Shown here piece after piece: positions 8,191 through 17,499 of a stretch of 64,000 nt of DNA (position 1 is its first letter; the number at the start of each line of letters is the position of its first letter). Source of the stretch: Treponema sp. Its GTDB lineage: Bacteria; Spirochaetota; Spirochaetia; Treponematales; Breznakiellaceae. The notes below the pieces were generated by a model. That model saw only the letters and a list, made by a program, of their open reading frames with translations. It was not told where the DNA came from and made no database searches. The stretch lies in NCBI GenBank assembly GCA_009777335.1, contig WRMC01000006.1, positions 59,473 to 123,472 of the forward strand. The letters are read 5' to 3'. The translations under genes were made by a program, and so were the position numbers.

Positions 8191-8796
8191 GTGGGAGCCT
8201 ACTACTACCTGGGGGCCCAGCTTCCTTACCTGGTCTACGGCCAGGGTCCATCCATGAGCTCCGAAGCTTTCAAGGCCCTGGCCCGGGAGCAGATGAGTTC
8301 CTCCGATGGGGCCCTTCTAGAGGTCTGCACCCTGGATCCGGAACCCCTGGCGGAGGTCCCGGAAGATATGGCCGAAGCAGAAGAGGCGGAACAGCTTCCT
8401 TCCTATGCTAACCTGCCCCCCCGGACCTCCTCTTCCCTCCTTAACTACTGGAGAAAATGGGAAAGACTCCTCAGATTAAACCTGGCCAGGGGCCGGGCCT
8501 TAAAGCTAAAACTGGAGGCCCCCGAGGCCCCCGAATCCCCCCCGGAGATCAGCGCCGCAGTACAGCAGGCCCTAACCATAGAATCCCCCCTGGATGCGGA
8601 ACTCTACCTGGACAAGGCCCGCTGGGATGCCATAGATAGCTTTCTGGGGAACGATATTTTCAGCGAAAACGCCATCTACGGCTATTTATTGAAGCTGCTC
8701 TTAATGGAACGAAGGGCCTCTTTTGACGCCGAACAGGGATACAAGGAATACGAAGGGCTTTATGCCGCCATACTGGGGTCTAAGAACCTCAGTTAG
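8191..8796 (+). CDS. DUF2764 family V-ATPase operon protein
   Basis: A 201-residue protein beginning MGAYYYLGAQLPYL, the hallmark start of DUF2764 proteins. These are found second in spirochaete and chlamydia V-ATPase operons (for example the Borrelia BB0095 slot). A central helical region has LLNYWRKWERLLRLNLARGR and a C-terminal part has DKARWDAIDSFLG. Because these operons lack a recognisable C/d subunit, DUF2764 is suspected to take its place as the link between rotor and head; that is inference. The start is GTG at 8191, three bases after the E-subunit stop codon, so translation is probably coupled. Confidence 0.8.
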   Translation: MGAYYYLGAQLPYLVYGQGPSMSSEAFKALAREQMSSSDGALLEVCTLDPEPLAEVPEDMAEAEEAEQLPSYANLPPRTSSSLLNYWRKWERLLRLNLARGRALKLKLEAPEAPESPPEISAAVQQALTIESPLDAELYLDKARWDAIDSFLGNDIFSENAIYGYLLKLLLMERRASFDAEQGYKEYEGLYAAILGSKNLS

Positions 8797-8837
8797 ATTT
8801 TTTACATTATAGATCGAAAAGTCTATGGAGAAGTAAC

Positions 8838-10598
8838 ATGATCGGAACAAAGGGAAATGTGGTTGCCGTTAACGGCAATATGGTCAGCGTACGGTTTGAC
8901 GGCGCTGTCTCCATGAACGAGGTTGGATACGTCAAGGTCGGAGATCAGCGGCTGAAAAGCGAGGTCATCAGGATCCGGGGCGAGGTATCGCAGCTTCAGG
9001 TGTTCGAGATAACCAAGGGGATCACCGTCGGGGACCAGGTTGAGTTTTCCGGCGACATGCTGGCGGTTGAACTGGGCCCCGGCCTTCTGGGCCAGGTCTA
9101 TGACGGCCTCCAGAACCCCCTGCCCCAGCTGGCCGCCAAGGCCGGCTACTTCCTCGAGAGGGGGGTCTATCTGGACCCCCTTTCAACTGAAAAGGAATGG
9201 GCCTTTAGCCCCTCGGTAGGGGAAGGTCAGGCGGTGGAACGGGGAGACTCCCTGGGAACGGTCCCGGAGGGTTCCTTCCAGCACCGGATCATGGTTCCCT
9301 TCAACCTCTACGGCTCCTATACGGTGGCTTCGATTAAACCCGCCGGGACCTACAGGATCCGGGACACCATTGCGGAACTCCGGGACGACCGGGGCACCAT
9401 AGTACCGGTGACCATGTCCTTTTCCTGGCCGGTCAAACGGCCCATAGACTGCTACGAAGAGAGGCTCATGCCCCGGGAGCCCATGGTTACCCGGGTCCGC
9501 CTGATCGATACCTTCTTCCCCGTGGCCCGGGGGGGAACCTACTGCATCCCCGGTCCCTTTGGAGCCGGTAAGACGGTCCTCCAGCAGATTACCAGCCGTT
9601 TTGCCGACGTGGACATCGTCATCGTGGCGGCCTGCGGTGAGCGGGCCGGGGAGGTGGTCGAAACCCTGAAGGAGTTCCCGGAACTCACCGATGAAAGGAC
9701 CGGCCGCTCCCTGATGGAACGGACCATCATCATCTGTAATACCTCCTCCATGCCCGTGGCCGCCCGGGAAGCCTCGGTCTATACCGCGGTCACCCTGGCC
9801 GAGTACTACCGCCAGATGGGGCTCAACGTCCTCCTCCTGGCGGACTCCACCAGCCGCTGGGCCCAGGCCATGCGGGAAATGTCGGGCCGCCTGGAAGAAA
9901 TCCCCGGCGAAGAGGCCTTTCCGGCCTACCTGGAATCTACCATTGCCAGCTTCTACGAGCGGGCGGGGATTACCCGCCTCAGGGACGGCACCATAGGCTC
10001 GGTTACCATTGGGGGCACCGTAAGCCCCGCGGGCGGTAACTTCGAAGAGCCGGTCACCCAGGCGACCCTTAAGGTAGTCGGGGCCTTCCACGGCCTTTCC
10101 CGGGAGCGCTCGGACGCCCGTAAGTTCCCCGCCATCCATCCCCTGGATTCCTGGTCCAAGTACAAGGGAATCATCGACGAAGAAAAGGTGGCCTATGCCC
10201 ATAACTTCCTTCGCCGGGGCTCCGAGGTGGAGCAGATGATGAAGGTCGTCGGCGAAGAGGGCACCAGCATCGAAGACTATATCATCTACCTCAAGGGTGA
10301 ACTCATAGACTCGGTCTACTTTCAGCAGAACTCCTTTGATGAGGTCGATGCGGCGGTTAAGCCCGAACGGCAGATTTATACCTTTAGCAAGCTCCTCACC
10401 ATTTTGGCTTCCCAGTTTAGCTTCCCCGACAAGAATGAGGCCCGGGTCTGGTTTAACCGGCTCAGGCAGCGCTTCCTGGACTATAACGGTTCGGTGTGGC
10501 AGGACGAAAGGTTTAACACCCTGGAGAAAGAAATCGAAGAGGCTGTTCAGAGCCAGTCCCAGGGCCTCGATAGGACCGCAGAGAAAATTTTGGCATAA
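8838..10598 (+). CDS. atpA: V/A-type ATPase catalytic subunit A
   Basis: Catalytic nucleotide-binding subunit of the head. The 586-residue length is typical. The Walker A loop is GPFGAGKT (about residue 237), preceded by the non-homologous insert that distinguishes V/A-type A subunits. Later come the ADSTSRWAQAMREMSGRLEEIPGEE segment region and the IGSVTIGGTVSPAGGNF stretch. Lies between the DUF2764 gene (gap 41) and atpB (gap 15). Essentially certain as subunit A. Confidence 0.97.
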   Translation: MIGTKGNVVAVNGNMVSVRFDGAVSMNEVGYVKVGDQRLKSEVIRIRGEVSQLQVFEITKGITVGDQVEFSGDMLAVELGPGLLGQVYDGLQNPLPQLAAKAGYFLERGVYLDPLSTEKEWAFSPSVGEGQAVERGDSLGTVPEGSFQHRIMVPFNLYGSYTVASIKPAGTYRIRDTIAELRDDRGTIVPVTMSFSWPVKRPIDCYEERLMPREPMVTRVRLIDTFFPVARGGTYCIPGPFGAGKTVLQQITSRFADVDIVIVAACGERAGEVVETLKEFPELTDERTGRSLMERTIIICNTSSMPVAAREASVYTAVTLAEYYRQMGLNVLLLADSTSRWAQAMREMSGRLEEIPGEEAFPAYLESTIASFYERAGITRLRDGTIGSVTIGGTVSPAGGNFEEPVTQATLKVVGAFHGLSRERSDARKFPAIHPLDSWSKYKGIIDEEKVAYAHNFLRRGSEVEQMMKVVGEEGTSIEDYIIYLKGELIDSVYFQQNSFDEVDAAVKPERQIYTFSKLLTILASQFSFPDKNEARVWFNRLRQRFLDYNGSVWQDERFNTLEKEIEEAVQSQSQGLDRTAEKILA

Positions 10599-10613
10599 GA
10601 AGGGTTAACTAAT

Positions 10614-11912
10614 ATGAAGAAAGTATACAGCAAAATCGAATCTATCACCGGAAGCGTTATCACCGTCCGGGCCGAAGGGGTCCGCTACGGAGACCTGGCA
10701 GAGGTCGACACGGTCTTCGGCACCTCCCTGGCGGAGGTTAACCGTCTCGAGAACGACATGGTCTCCCTCCAGGTCTTCGCCGGGGGCCGGGGTATCTCTA
10801 CCAACGATACGGTCCGCTTCCTGGGCCGTCCCATGGAGGTGCCCTTTTCCGATAACCTCATGGGCCGGGTTTTCTCGGGCTCCGGGTCTCCCCGGGACAA
10901 GGGTCCGGCCCTTCACGACAAGGTGATCCCCATAGGGGGCCCCTCGGTTAACCCCTCCCAGCGCATCATCCCCCGGAACATGATCCGGACCGGTATCCCC
11001 ATGATCGACCTCTTTAACACCCTGGTGGTCTCCCAAAAGCTCCCCATTTTCTCCGTATCCGGGGAACCCTACAACGAGCTTTTGGCCCGGATCGCCATGC
11101 AGGCCGAGGTCGATGTCATCGTCCTGGGGGGCATGGGTCTTAAATACGATGACTACCTCATCTTTAAGGACACCCTGGAAAACGCCGGGGCCCTGGCCCG
11201 GACGGTGATGTTCATGCACACCGCCTCGGACCCCACGGTAGAATGCCTCATGATCCCCGACATGTCCCTGGCGGTGGCGGAGCAGTTCGCCCTTCAGGGC
11301 AAGGACGTGCTGGTCCTCTTGACCGACATGACCAACTTTGCCGACGCCATGAAGGAAATATCGATAATCCAGGAACAGGTTCCCTCTAACCGGGGCTACC
11401 CTGGGGATCTTTACAGCCAGTTAGCCAGCCGCTACGAAAAGGCCGTCGACTTTGAAACCGCCGGTTCCATCACGGTCCTGGCGGTGACCACCATGCCCGG
11501 GGATGACGTGACCCACCCGGTACCGGATAACACGGGCTACATCACCGAGGGCCAGTTCTACCTAAAGAACGGCCGTATCGAACCCTTCGGCTCCCTGTCC
11601 CGTCTTAAGCAGCAGGTCAACGGCAAGACCCGGCCGGATCACCGGGCCCTGATGGACGGGATGATCAAGCTCTACGCCTCCTTTAAGGACACCCTGGAAA
11701 AGAAGGCCATGGGCTTTATCATGACCCACTGGGATGACAAGCTTTTAAAGTACGGCGAGATGTTCGAGGCCCAGATGATGGACCTTTCGGTGAACATCCC
11801 CCTGGAGCGGGCCCTGGACCTGGGCTGGGAAATCCTGGCGGAATGCTTTAGCCCCGAAGAAACGGGCCTAAGGACCGAGTTAATCAGCCGCTTCTGGCCC
11901 AAGAAGGACTAA
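10614..11912 (+). CDS. atpB: V/A-type ATPase subunit B
   Basis: Non-catalytic, regulatory partner of subunit A in the hexameric head. It is 432 residues long. As expected for subunit B it lacks a Walker A loop; the corresponding region reads [15 protein letters not shown]. Family segments include [15 protein letters not shown] and the [19 protein letters not shown] region. A second open frame on the opposite strand is a shadow. An AGGGTT stretch precedes the ATG, and atpD begins one base after the stop. Confidence 0.96.
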   Translation: MKKVYSKIESITGSVITVRAEGVRYGDLAEVDTVFGTSLAEVNRLENDMVSLQVFAGGRGISTNDTVRFLGRPMEVPFSDNLMGRVFSGSGSPRDKGPALHDKVIPIGGPSVNPSQRIIPRNMIRTGIPMIDLFNTLVVSQKLPIFSVSGEPYNELLARIAMQAEVDVIVLGGMGLKYDDYLIFKDTLENAGALARTVMFMHTASDPTVECLMIPDMSLAVAEQFALQGKDVLVLLTDMTNFADAMKEISIIQEQVPSNRGYPGDLYSQLASRYEKAVDFETAGSITVLAVTTMPGDDVTHPVPDNTGYITEGQFYLKNGRIEPFGSLSRLKQQVNGKTRPDHRALMDGMIKLYASFKDTLEKKAMGFIMTHWDDKLLKYGEMFEAQMMDLSVNIPLERALDLGWEILAECFSPEETGLRTELISRFWPKKD

Positions 11913-11913
11913 G

Positions 11914-12555
11914 ATGGCAAAAATAAAACTCACCAAAAATGAGTTAAAGAAACAAAAAGATTCCCTGAGGATGTACGAGCGCTACCTGCCGACCCTGATC
12001 TTGAAGAAGCAGCAGCTCCAGGCCGAAATCAGGACCACCGAGATCCGTTTACGGGAGCTCATGGCCGACAAGGACAACCTGAACGAGATCTTCCGGGTCT
12101 GGATTGGGGTCTTTGCCGAGACCGAGGTCTTTACCCCCGATATACTCACCATCCTGGATATAAAGACCTCCCAGGGGAACATAGCAGGGGTGCCTATTCC
12201 CATCTTCGAGGGGGCCGATTTCGAGATCTCCTCCTACGACCTGGCCCGTAAGCCCCTCTGGCTGGATCTGGCGGTGGAGAAGCTCAAGCAGGTCTTTCTT
12301 CTTGACCTGGAAGCCGAGGTGGTGGAGGAACAGCGCAAGCGGCTGGACCATGAGCTGCGGATCACCACCCAAAGGGTAAACCTCTTCGAGAAAATCAAGA
12401 TCCCCGAGACCAAGGGGAATATCAAGAAGATCCAGGTCTACCTGGGGGATCAGCAGACCGCTGCGGTGGTCCGGGGCAAGATAGCCAAACGGGGCCTGGC
12501 CAAGGCAGCTGCCGCAAGCCAGGCCTCCGCAGCCTCTCAAGCGAGCGGAGCGTAG
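11914..12555 (+). CDS. atpD: V/A-type ATPase subunit D
   Basis: Central rotor shaft inside the AB head. The 213-residue protein has the family start KLTKNELKKQKDSLRMYERYLP and two long antiparallel helices. The C-terminus ends in a low-complexity Ala/Ser/Gln tail (AKAAAASQASAASQASGA), an unusual extension that may be disordered. The start ATG is one base after the atpB stop, with AAGGA inside the atpB end, so the two genes are translationally coupled. The first I-subunit gene follows after four bases. Confidence 0.93.
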   Translation: MAKIKLTKNELKKQKDSLRMYERYLPTLILKKQQLQAEIRTTEIRLRELMADKDNLNEIFRVWIGVFAETEVFTPDILTILDIKTSQGNIAGVPIPIFEGADFEISSYDLARKPLWLDLAVEKLKQVFLLDLEAEVVEEQRKRLDHELRITTQRVNLFEKIKIPETKGNIKKIQVYLGDQQTAAVVRGKIAKRGLAKAAAASQASAASQASGA

Positions 12556-12559
12556 AACT

Positions 12560-14593
12560 TTGATAGTGCCCATGAAACGGGTATCCCTGGTGGTAATGAA
12601 CAAACACCGGGAGGACTCATTGCATAAACTCCGGAATGTGGGGCTCCTCCACCTGGAAGAAAAAAATGTCTCCTCTGAAACCCTTACGGCACTATTAGAA
12701 GAACAGGCCCAGATAGAAAAGGCCAAGGGGATCCTGGAACCCTATAAATCCAGGGCGATCCTACAGAAGATTGATATACTCCATAAGCATGTGGCCCCCC
12801 ATAAGCGGGCCGCCGATGCGGAGGGCGAACTATTCAGCGACGAGGGGGTACCCCTTTCGGCGGATGCTCCCGAACGGCCCGCGGGCCAGCGTTTATCCCT
12901 TTCGGCCCATATTGCGGGGCTCGAAGAGAGGCAGAGGTCCCTCCTGGAGCTGGAGGCTTCGGTGGCCAAGGAACAGGCGAGGATCCAGGGCTGGGGTAAT
13001 TTTAGTCCCCGGGATATCCGCTTTCTGGCCCGGAACGGGGTGCACCTCTACCTTTACGAGTTTGCCCCCGGAGCCTTGCGCTACATTTCTTCCGATGTAT
13101 CCTACCTGGTCATTAATAAAACCAGGGATACGGCCTACATCGTCAGTCTGGGGATGGAGATCCCCGGCGAAACTCCCGTATCTCCGGGGCGCCAGTCCCT
13201 GGAAGAGCTGACCTATCAGCTGCAAGAAATTCGAAAAGAGCTTAGCGAGATCGACAGCCAGTTCCTCTCCCTCTACTTCCGGGATCATGTCCTGGATGGT
13301 GAATTGATCAACGTTATGGAGCGCATCGAATTTGAATCCGCCCATGCGGGCATGGAGTCCCTGGGCTCGGAGATCTTCGGGCCCGTTATATCCTGGGTTA
13401 CCGGTTTTGTCCCTGCCGAAGATGCCCTGCCGGTCAGGCAAGTAGCCGTAGACAACGGCTGGGCCTATGCGATTTCTGATCCCAGCCCCACGGACCTTCC
13501 CCCGACCATTATGCGCAATAAATCCCTGGCCCAGATCATCCAGCCCCTCTTTAGGCTCCTGGGGACCCTTCCGGGCTATTGGGAGTACGACATCAGCATC
13601 TTATACATGCTCTTTTTCTGCATCTTCTTTGCCATGATCTTCGGCGATGGGGGCTACGGGCTGATCTTCTTTGGCGGAACCATAGCCGCATTTTTCATTA
13701 CGAAGCTTAAGACAGGCCGCGTCCCCGATTTGGTAAAGCTGTTTTTTTTCCTTTCGATCTTTACCGTCTTTTGGGGGGCCATCACCGGGGCCTGGTTTGC
13801 GGTGCCCCATGCGAATCTGCCCCCCCTTCTGCGTTCCTTTATCATCCCCCCCTTTAATAACCAGGGGCCCGTGTCCGAGTTTCCGGCCATATTACAACAG
13901 ATTTTTGAGCTCCCGGCGGCGGTGCCCACCGATGAGTTAAAGACCCGCTGGTACATCCAGTTCCTCTGTTTTACCATCGCCCTGGTCCAGTTGATTACCG
14001 CCAGAACCTATCTTTTGGCCAAGCTTCTTCCTTCGCTGGAAGCCTTTGCCCAGGTGGGGATGATCCTCATGATAGGGGGGATCTACTTTTTCGTCCTCTC
14101 TCTCCTCCTGGCCATACCCCTGCCTTCGTTTGTTCTGCCCTTTGTCATTGCCGGGGTGGCCCTCAATTTTATCTTCTCTGAACAGAAGGGGGGAAACTTT
14201 TTTGTTAACATTTCCAAGAGTTTTTCCAACTTCTTCTCGATCTTTTTAAAAGTGGTAAGCTGCTTCTCTGACATTATCAGCTACATCCGGCTCTTTGCGG
14301 TGGGCCTTGCGGGTTCCTTAATTGGCAAAACCGTGAACACCATTGCCCTCTCTTCCGGGGGCATTTCGGAAGGGCTTGCGGGCTTTACCATGGACTTCTT
14401 TTTAAAACTGACCGGTACTGCCCTGATCCTTATCTTTGGGCATCTTTTGAATATATTAATGGGTTCCCTCTCCCTGGTGGTCCATGGGATCAGGCTCAAC
14501 CTTTTGGAGTTTGCAGGGAACCACCTGGGGATGGAATGGTCTGGGTATGATTACAAGCCCTTTGCATTAAAGCATAAAGAAGCAGTTTCATAG
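12560..14593 (+). CDS. atpI: V/A-type ATPase subunit I, first copy
   Basis: Membrane stator subunit (subunit a equivalent) that forms the ion half-channels against the c-ring. At 677 residues, it has a soluble N-terminal half and a C-terminal half with about seven or eight hydrophobic segments starting near residue 345. The essential arginine motif is SYIRLFAVGLAG, with R577. The start is a TTG (MIVPMKRVSLVV), supported by the matching start MVVPMKKIFLLV of the second copy. It is clearly paralogous to the gene at 15066 but 59 residues longer, with extra sequence around residues 60-130 and 390-450. Followed after 10 bases by its own K gene. Confidence 0.92.
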   Translation: MIVPMKRVSLVVMNKHREDSLHKLRNVGLLHLEEKNVSSETLTALLEEQAQIEKAKGILEPYKSRAILQKIDILHKHVAPHKRAADAEGELFSDEGVPLSADAPERPAGQRLSLSAHIAGLEERQRSLLELEASVAKEQARIQGWGNFSPRDIRFLARNGVHLYLYEFAPGALRYISSDVSYLVINKTRDTAYIVSLGMEIPGETPVSPGRQSLEELTYQLQEIRKELSEIDSQFLSLYFRDHVLDGELINVMERIEFESAHAGMESLGSEIFGPVISWVTGFVPAEDALPVRQVAVDNGWAYAISDPSPTDLPPTIMRNKSLAQIIQPLFRLLGTLPGYWEYDISILYMLFFCIFFAMIFGDGGYGLIFFGGTIAAFFITKLKTGRVPDLVKLFFFLSIFTVFWGAITGAWFAVPHANLPPLLRSFIIPPFNNQGPVSEFPAILQQIFELPAAVPTDELKTRWYIQFLCFTIALVQLITARTYLLAKLLPSLEAFAQVGMILMIGGIYFFVLSLLLAIPLPSFVLPFVIAGVALNFIFSEQKGGNFFVNISKSFSNFFSIFLKVVSCFSDIISYIRLFAVGLAGSLIGKTVNTIALSSGGISEGLAGFTMDFFLKLTGTALILIFGHLLNILMGSLSLVVHGIRLNLLEFAGNHLGMEWSGYDYKPFALKHKEAVS

Positions 14594-14603
14594 GGAGATG
14601 TGA

Positions 14604-15041
14604 ATGGAATCAAGAACCTTGGTTGAGTTGGGTTTAACCCTTTGTTTTGGCCTTTCCTCCTTAGGCGCCGTCATTGGGGTTACCGTCAATGCCCCGGCGG
14701 TTATCGGTGCCTGGAAAAAGAGCGCCCTGAACAATAGGCCCGCCCCCTTTATTATGGTCATCTTTGCCGCCACCTGTATGACCAATATTATCTATGGCTA
14801 CATTGCCATGGATGCCATGGCCAACAGCGTCATCATGAGTGATAACTTTATTTTCTTTATGAGCCTGACGGCGGGAATTTGTATAGGGATGAATTCATAC
14901 ATCCAGGCAATGATCTGTGCCAATGCGGCGGATGCCTTTGGCGAAACCGGCAGAAACTTTGGTAACTATATGATGGTAGTCGGCGTGGTCGAAACCTTTG
15001 CACTTTTTATAATGGTCTTTGTAATCCTCATCGCGGGTTAG
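14604..15041 (+). CDS. atpK: V/A-type ATPase subunit K (c-ring), first copy
   Basis: Proteolipid that forms the rotating membrane ring. The 145 residues form four hydrophobic segments, that is two fused hairpins, as in other V/A-type K subunits. The ion-carrying glutamate is E130 (VVGVVETFALF) in segment four. Lining it up with the well-studied Enterococcus hirae ring gives T60, N61, Y64 and Q101 at the other ligand positions; E. hirae and the second copy here have glutamine where this copy has N61. GGGAGATG precedes the ATG. It sits between the two I genes, so I-K forms a repeated pair. Confidence 0.92.
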   Translation: MESRTLVELGLTLCFGLSSLGAVIGVTVNAPAVIGAWKKSALNNRPAPFIMVIFAATCMTNIIYGYIAMDAMANSVIMSDNFIFFMSLTAGICIGMNSYIQAMICANAADAFGETGRNFGNYMMVVGVVETFALFIMVFVILIAG

Positions 15042-15065
15042 AAAGATCCAGATTGGAGTTGGTCT

Positions 15066-16922
15066 ATGGTTGTACCGATGAAAAAAATCTTCCTCCTGGT
15101 TCAGGAAAAATACCAGGATGGGGCCCTTAAACTCCTCAGAAAGATGGGGGTGGTTCACCTGGAAAGGCGGGCCGTCTCTTCCGAGGCCCTGGTAAAGCTT
15201 ACGGCCGAAAAGGCCAAGGCAGACACCGCTCTGCGGATGCTCAGGCTCTACCAGATAGAACCCGAGAAGGGGGCCGTAGCTGCTCCCCGACCGGATAAAA
15301 GGGCCCTTAAAGAGGGCCTCGTGAGCCAGACCCTAAGCCTGGTGGAAGAACGGAAGGTTCTCTTGGATGAACTCCTCAAGCTAAGAAGGGAAAAAAGCCG
15401 CATAGAAGAATGGGGTGACTTTGATCCCAAGGGCTTTGCGGAGATCTTTTCCGGCGCCAAACTAAGCTTCTTCCTCTATAAACTTCCGGCCAAGGCCATG
15501 GAAAAGCTCCCCGAAAGTATCAGTTATATTGCCATAAGTTCTGACAAGAGCTTCCACCGGATTGCAGTCCTTAACGAAGAGATCCCCGGCAGAAGCCCCC
15601 TCTCCATGAGCGACTACTCGGTAGGGGAGATCAATTCCCTCATACAGGGGATCGACGGAAAGATCGCGGCCCTGGAAGACCAGCTTAGGAGTCTCGCCGA
15701 GGACATTCCCCTTTTAGAGAACGAAATCAACATCTGTCTGGAAAACATAGAGTTCGAAACCGCCCGGGCTAAGATGAACTCCCTTGACGATGTCCCCCCC
15801 GAGGCGGCCATCTCCTGGATCACCGGCTTTGTTCCTCAAGAAGACCTGGGGCTCATTAAACGGGGGGCCTCGGAGAACGGCTGGGCCCTCTTGGCTTCCG
15901 ACCCGGGGCCCGAAGATACGCCCCCCACGAAGCTCAAAAACAGCAAGTTTGTAAACTTGTTGAATCCCATCACCGACTTCTTAAACATATCTCCCGGCTA
16001 TGACGAGCCCGATATCTCACCCTGGTTTTTAATCTTTTTAACCATCTTCTTTGGCATGCTCTTCGGCGACGCCGCCTACGGGGCCCTTTTTGTGATCATT
16101 TCGATTATTGGGATTATCAAAACCGCCAAGAAGGGGGTGCCCATAGGGCTTAAACTCCTCCTTCTACTGGGGACCTCAAACCTCATCTGGGGCATCCTCA
16201 CCTGTTCATGGTTTGGCCTGGAGGCCCACCAGGTACCCCTGGCCCTCCAGCAGATTTCCCTGCCCCTGATTTCCAGTGTCACCGCCGCCAGGTCCGAATA
16301 TGACGCAGGGATCGTTCAGCAAAACTTAATGATCATCTGCTTTAGCCTCGCCCTGGTCCACCTTTCCATAGGCCATATCATCGCCATCAGCCGGACCAGG
16401 GGTTTAAAGATCCTCTCAGAGCTGGGGAGCATAGCCATGCTCCTGGGGATGTACGGGGTGGTTCTCTCCCTCATCGCCAGTAATGAGCACCGGCAAATTC
16501 CCCTTCCCATGATCTGTGTCTATCTATTGGCCGGGGGCTTTGTCTTTGTCTTTGTCTTCACCGGCTACCAGGGCAGTATAGGGGCCTCTATCCTGGATGG
16601 CTTTAAGAACATCATCGGAATGATCCTGGGGATCGCCAATGTGTTCTCCGATACCATGTCCTATATCAGGCTCTGGGCTGTGGGGCTCGCTGGGGGTTCC
16701 ATAGCCATGACCGTCACCGGCATGGCTGGACCCATGCTGGGGAGTTTTATCTTCTTTATCTTCGGGGTCATCATCCTGGCCCTGGGACATGGCTTGAATC
16801 TTATCTTGAACCTCCTGGGCGTCCTGGTCCATGGGGTTCGTCTAAACACCCTGGAGTTTTCGGGGCATGTGGGCCTGACCTGGTCGGGCACCGCATACAA
16901 GCCCTTCCAGGAGAAGAATTAG
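15066..16922 (+). CDS. atpI: V/A-type ATPase subunit I, second copy
   Basis: Second stator subunit of the operon, 618 residues. The start ATG at 15066 gives MVVPMKKIFLLVQEKYQDGALKLL, parallel to the first copy. The C-terminal half carries the membrane helices and the arginine motif SYIRLWAVGLAGGS with R535. Sequence similarity with copy one is spread along the whole length but the two are well diverged, so the duplication is not recent. Both copies keep the key arginine and look intact. It is separated from its own K gene by an unusual 113-base gap full of small palindromes. Confidence 0.92.
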   Translation: MVVPMKKIFLLVQEKYQDGALKLLRKMGVVHLERRAVSSEALVKLTAEKAKADTALRMLRLYQIEPEKGAVAAPRPDKRALKEGLVSQTLSLVEERKVLLDELLKLRREKSRIEEWGDFDPKGFAEIFSGAKLSFFLYKLPAKAMEKLPESISYIAISSDKSFHRIAVLNEEIPGRSPLSMSDYSVGEINSLIQGIDGKIAALEDQLRSLAEDIPLLENEINICLENIEFETARAKMNSLDDVPPEAAISWITGFVPQEDLGLIKRGASENGWALLASDPGPEDTPPTKLKNSKFVNLLNPITDFLNISPGYDEPDISPWFLIFLTIFFGMLFGDAAYGALFVIISIIGIIKTAKKGVPIGLKLLLLLGTSNLIWGILTCSWFGLEAHQVPLALQQISLPLISSVTAARSEYDAGIVQQNLMIICFSLALVHLSIGHIIAISRTRGLKILSELGSIAMLLGMYGVVLSLIASNEHRQIPLPMICVYLLAGGFVFVFVFTGYQGSIGASILDGFKNIIGMILGIANVFSDTMSYIRLWAVGLAGGSIAMTVTGMAGPMLGSFIFFIFGVIILALGHGLNLILNLLGVLVHGVRLNTLEFSGHVGLTWSGTAYKPFQEKN

Positions 16923-16993
16923 GTTTGCCCGGCAAACCGGGTCAGCCTGGCTGCCCTGTTTGCTTTGCAAAGCTTATCTAAGCCCCTCGGGGC
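16922..16993 (+). promoter_or_regulatory. run of four palindromes before the second K gene
   Basis: In order: GGTTTGCC-C-GGCAAACC (16922-16938), CAGCC-T-GGCTG (16943-16953), GCTTTGCAAAGC (16962-16973) and GCCCC-TC-GGGGC (16982-16993). The first two are perfect inversions around one base, so as RNA their innermost pairs would open. No T run follows, so they are not ordinary terminators. This is the only long gap between I and K genes in the operon. A role in mRNA processing or stability that would raise expression of the c-ring gene is inference. Confidence 0.5.
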
Positions 16994-17035
16994 CTGGACA
17001 AGCTAGATATATTATCCAAATGAGGAGTGTCTTTT

Positions 17036-17473
17036 ATGAATTTAGGTTTACTTGCATCAGGTCTTGTGTTAGGTGTTTGTGCCATTGGCTCGGCTATCGG
17101 TATCGTAACCGCCAGTCAGGCGGTAATTGGGGCATGGAAGAAATGTTACATCGCCGACCGGCCCGCACCCATGACCATCCTGGCCTTCGGGGGCGCCCCC
17201 TTAACCCAGACCTTCTACGGGTACATACTGGGGCTGCTCTTCATGAAACCCGCCGCCGAAGCGAATCCCGAGATGGGGGGCTTTTACCTCTTCATCGGTA
17301 TCTTCTCCAGCTTGGCCATCGCCGCATCAGCCATTACCCAGGGTATGGTTGGGGCCCGGGGCGCCGACGCGACCGGAGAAACCGGACAGGGTTTTGTTAA
17401 TTACATGATGCTCGCGGGGGTCTGCGAAACCGTTGCTATCTTTGCAATGGTTCTTTCCATGATCAGCCTTTAG
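17036..17473 (+). CDS. atpK: V/A-type ATPase subunit K (c-ring), second copy
   Basis: Proteolipid ring subunit with four hydrophobic segments. I start it at the ATG at 17036 because AGGAG lies 8 bases before it; the tracked GTG at 17027 overlaps that ribosome site. The resulting 145 residues match the first copy in length. The essential glutamate is E131 (LAGVCETVAIF). T57, Q58, Y61 and Q102 fall at the ion-ligand positions, and the Q102-E131 spacing of 29 equals Q110-E139 of the sodium-binding E. hirae ring. This suggests sodium coupling, though the source is family knowledge, not experiment here. The ispG gene follows. Confidence 0.92.
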   Translation: MNLGLLASGLVLGVCAIGSAIGIVTASQAVIGAWKKCYIADRPAPMTILAFGGAPLTQTFYGYILGLLFMKPAAEANPEMGGFYLFIGIFSSLAIAASAITQGMVGARGADATGETGQGFVNYMMLAGVCETVAIFAMVLSMISL

Positions 17474-17499
17474 GCATCCAGAGCAGTAAGGAAGAAAAG

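Noticed and set aside
9183-10202. 339-residue minus-strand frame inside the V-ATPase A gene
   Set aside because: Shadow of atpA, without ribosome site or motif.
12521-12552. Ala/Ser/Gln repeat at the end of atpD considered as a frameshifted tail
   Set aside because: Frame and stop are clean and the next gene starts four bases later, so it is more simply a low-complexity extension.
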